A stretch of DNA of 64,000 nucleotides from Hyphococcus flavus (GTDB lineage Bacteria > Pseudomonadota > Alphaproteobacteria > Caulobacterales > Parvularculaceae): the NCBI RefSeq assembly GCF_028748065.1, contig NZ_CP118166.1, forward strand, positions 2,433,501 to 2,497,500, given 5' to 3'. Below, piece by piece: positions 61,690 through 64,000 of this stretch. The notes under the pieces are model-generated. The model worked only from the letters and a program-made list of their open reading frames with translations, was not told the origin of the DNA and did no database searches. Position 1 is the stretch's first letter, and each line of letters starts with the position of its first letter. A program made the position numbers and the translations under genes.

Positions 61690-63288
61690 CTAGTTTTTCA
61701 GTTTATATCGCTGCAGTTTTCCCGTATGGGTTTTCGGTAATTCGGCGACGAATTCAATCTCACGAGGATATTTATAAGGTGCAATGGTTTCTTTCACATG
61801 CGCCTGGAGTTCAAGCTTCTTCTCCTCACTTGCTTCTTTCTTTGTATCCAGCACCACAAAGGCCTTGCAAATTTGTCCACGCTCGACATCCTGAATGCCG
61901 ATAACAGCTGTCTCGACGACATCAGGGTGAGAAAGGAGCGCGTTTTCAACTTCCGGCGCCGCAATGTTGTATCCTGATGATATGATCATGTCGTCGGCGC
62001 GCGATACATACCAGAAATAACCGTCTTTGTCCTGATGAAATAGGTCGCCAGTCAGATTCCATCCGTCTTTGACGTAGTTGGCCTGCCGTTCATCGGCGAG
62101 GTAGCGGCAGCCGGTGGGACCCCGCACAGCAAGCCGGCCTACTTCTCCATGGGGAACCGGGTTCATATCGTCATCGACGATTTGTGCCTGATATCCCGGA
62201 ACAGCACGGCCGGTTGAACCGGGTTTGATGTCGCCGCCTGCGGCGGAAATAAAGATGTGGATCATCTCCGTCGCGCCGATGCCGTCGATCGGTCTGATAC
62301 CCGTGAGTTCATGCCAGCCGTCCGACGTCGCCTGTGGTAAATGCTCGCCGGCAGAGACGCAGGTGTGCAACGATTTAAAATGCGTTGCGGGCAGGCTCAT
62401 CATGCCGCGATAAGCGGTGGGGGCCGTGAATAACGTTGTCACGTGATGGCGTTCTATGGCGTCTAGCAAGGGCTCAACGCCGGACCCGCTGGTGAGCGCC
62501 GTCGCCGCGCCGCAGGCCGCGGGAAAGACGACTGATGCGCCAAGGCCGAATGTGAAAGCGAAAGGCGGCGTGCCGCAAAACACATCATCCGCCTTCGGCT
62601 GTACGATACGGCGTGAGAAAGTTTCTGCCATGGCGAGAACATCGCGATGAAAATGAACGCAACCCTTCGGCATGCCTGTTGTACCCGAAGTGAATGCGAT
62701 CAGCGCCGGGTCGTCGCCTGCTGTGGCGACAGGTTCGACAAAGTCTTTGGCCGCCTCAAGTTTACGTTCAAGTATCCCGTCATTGAATCTTTGCTTCTGG
62801 TGCATAAACGCAGAGCTGTTCGCGGCTGCATCAAATACGTCTTCAAGGCGCGCATCGATAAAGGCATGGCTGATTTCCGCTTTATCGATGATAGTCTCAA
62901 GTTCTGTAGCGCGTAAGAGCGGCATGGTAGTGACGGCGACGCCGCCAGCGCGCAACACGCCCCACCATATCGCCAGTAACATCGGCGAGTTTGGCCCGTG
63001 AATTAGGACACGATTGCCAGGAACGAAATTCATTCTCGTTGAAAGAAAGTCAGCAACTCGACTGACCTGGGCTAGTAGCTCGTTGTAGCTCCATCTCCCG
63101 CTCTCCCATAAGACTGCATCTTTTGCTCCGTTACCAGAAGCAACGGCCTGGTCGAGAAGAACAGATGCATTAAGTTTTTCAGGAAACTGCAGTTCAGGAA
63201 TTTCGAACAGGAAATCCGGTAAAAGTGACGACTCAGGAAGATTCTCACGTACGAATGTATCCTGGTGCGCCGTCAGAGGTTTTTTCAT
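61690..63288 (-). CDS. Benzoate-type CoA ligase, probable 2-aminobenzoate-CoA ligase
   Basis: A 532-residue AMP-forming acyl-CoA synthetase: P-loop FTSGTTGMPKGCVHFHRD, the GIRPIDGIGATEMIHIFISA acyl/adenylate region and the C-terminal catalytic lysine in KTHTGKLQRYKL. GATEM in the A5 motif and the overall length match benzoate-CoA ligase/2-aminobenzoate-CoA ligase. It is the first gene of the operon, so it opens the pathway by activating an aromatic acid. Whether this is anthranilate, benzoate or salicylate is decided by the fused monooxygenase context. Confidence 0.85.
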   Translation of the reverse strand: MKKPLTAHQDTFVRENLPESSLLPDFLFEIPELQFPEKLNASVLLDQAVASGNGAKDAVLWESGRWSYNELLAQVSRVADFLSTRMNFVPGNRVLIHGPNSPMLLAIWWGVLRAGGVAVTTMPLLRATELETIIDKAEISHAFIDARLEDVFDAAANSSAFMHQKQRFNDGILERKLEAAKDFVEPVATAGDDPALIAFTSGTTGMPKGCVHFHRDVLAMAETFSRRIVQPKADDVFCGTPPFAFTFGLGASVVFPAACGAATALTSGSGVEPLLDAIERHHVTTLFTAPTAYRGMMSLPATHFKSLHTCVSAGEHLPQATSDGWHELTGIRPIDGIGATEMIHIFISAAGGDIKPGSTGRAVPGYQAQIVDDDMNPVPHGEVGRLAVRGPTGCRYLADERQANYVKDGWNLTGDLFHQDKDGYFWYVSRADDMIISSGYNIAAPEVENALLSHPDVVETAVIGIQDVERGQICKAFVVLDTKKEASEEKKLELQAHVKETIAPYKYPREIEFVAELPKTHTGKLQRYKLKN

Positions 63289-63405
63289 TGTGCTATTGTG
63301 CGTTGCGAAAAGGTTGGCCGATATTCATTATAGTTAGCGAACAATGACATGTTCGCTGATGTTTTTCGAGAGTGGTAAATTTAGGTAAATACGACGGGGC
63401 CGACT
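63289..63405. promoter_or_regulatory. Divergent promoter with operator palindrome
   Basis: Between the CoA ligase (minus) and the acyl-CoA dehydrogenase (plus). AGCGAACA (63336-63343), six bases, TGTTCGCT (63350-63357) is a perfect operator-like palindrome. A TATAAT -10 box for the minus-strand operon lies at 63332-63327 directly beside it, so a regulator bound here would block both directions. No regulator gene is in the window. Confidence 0.6.
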
Positions 63406-64000
63406 ATGAGCATGGATGCGGAAAGCTTTGAATTATTGCTGACAACAGCTCGGCGTTTTGTCGAGGAACGTCTACGCCCGCTTGAGGGAGAAGTTGATCG
63501 CACTGATTCGATGCCGACGGAAATTGTCGACGAAATGCGCGAACTCGGCCTGTTCGGGCTCACTATCAGCGAAGACTATGGCGGCCTCGGTCTTAACATG
63601 GAGGAAGAGTGCCGATTCGTTTTTGAAATGGGGCGCGCTTCGCCAGCGTTTCGTTCCGTTTTCGGCACTAATCTCGGCATCGGGTCGCAGGCGATTGTCT
63701 TTGGCGGCACAGATGAGCAGAAACAGCATTACCTGCCGAAGCTTGCGGCCGGTGAAATCATCGGCTCCTTCGCCCTGACCGAACCTGATGTGGGCTCAGA
63801 TGCGATCGCCGTGCAGACAAAAGCGATAAAAGACGGCGACGACTATATCATTAACGGCGTCAAACGTTACATCACCAACGCGCCACGTGCCCACCTCTTT
63901 ACACTTATGGCGCGCACGGCGCCAGAGCGTAAAGCCGATTCCATCTCCTGTTTTCTGGTCGGCGCAGATACGCCCGGCATCAAACTTGGCAAGCCTGACA
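63406..64000 (+). CDS. Acyl-CoA dehydrogenase (cut by right edge)
   Basis: The first 198 residues of an acyl-CoA dehydrogenase, open at the right end of the window: TTARRFVEERLRPLEGEVDR, LGLFGLTISEDYGGLGL, FALTEPDVGSDAIAVQTKA and INGVKRYITNAPRAHLFTLMAR. A standard member would need about 190 more residues. The ATG at 63406 follows ACGGGG. It is divergent from the aryl-CoA operon with a shared operator, so it is probably part of the same pathway. Confidence 0.85.
   Translation, partial: MSMDAESFELLLTTARRFVEERLRPLEGEVDRTDSMPTEIVDEMRELGLFGLTISEDYGGLGLNMEEECRFVFEMGRASPAFRSVFGTNLGIGSQAIVFGGTDEQKQHYLPKLAAGEIIGSFALTEPDVGSDAIAVQTKAIKDGDDYIINGVKRYITNAPRAHLFTLMARTAPERKADSISCFLVGADTPGIKLGKPD

Overview
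The window reads as ordinary chromosome of an alphaproteobacterium, probably from the Caulobacterales/Parvularculales side of the class. Supporting evidence is the conserved gene order dgt-SPOR-nagZ-scpA-scpB-tatABC-serS-surE-LysM/LytM, the block DUF177-plsX-fabH-ihfA-merR, the CtrA inhibitor SciP beside a MucR regulator, and CtrA-type boxes (TTAA-N7-TTAA). It carries about 72 protein genes, two tRNAs and no insertion sequence, prophage or CRISPR array. The species cannot be named from sequence alone.

Layout. 0-12 kb: two tandem small PAS-like proteins, then a valine-degradation region (mmsA, isobutyryl-CoA dehydrogenase, 3-hydroxyisobutyryl-CoA hydrolase, mmsB) interleaved with VOC, GFA, DUF1330, DedA, SDR and two beta-propeller envelope proteins. 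12-25 kb: an Atm1-type ABC exporter, a large hybrid histidine kinase, DUF3137, PH-domain and DUF805 membrane proteins, a RecD-like helicase, an esterase, xth, a nitroreductase and twin membrane-anchored ClpP-like proteins. 25-37 kb: erpA and the conserved dgt-to-dipM housekeeping block, without argS and pcm. 37-39.4 kb: flhF, sciP and mucR with a long AT-rich regulatory region.

39.7-48 kb: glyA-nrdR-nusB-thiL (without the riboflavin genes common in this block), bamE, a cytochrome bc1 chaperone, DUF177, plsX, fabH, ihfA and merR. 48-56 kb: assorted enzymes, an HTH/membrane-protein pair, tRNA-Pro(GGG), an AidB-like dehydrogenase, GST, rlmB and tRNA-Tyr(GUA).

56-64 kb: a compact catabolic operon best explained as aerobic CoA-dependent degradation of 2-aminobenzoate (anthranilate). 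It has a CoA ligase, a fused FAD-monooxygenase/Old-Yellow-Enzyme protein, a RidA-type enamine deaminase and beta-oxidation enzymes. A divergent acyl-CoA dehydrogenase runs off the right edge, and a perfect 8+6+8 palindrome lies in the shared promoter region.

The most useful regulatory observations are a perfect CtrA box upstream of dipM, near-consensus boxes upstream of sciP and between the hybrid kinase and DUF3137, a hairpin covering the mmsB ribosome binding site, and a nested leader structure covering the glyA ribosome binding site. Functions are assigned from sequence motifs and known gene order only; no database search was run.
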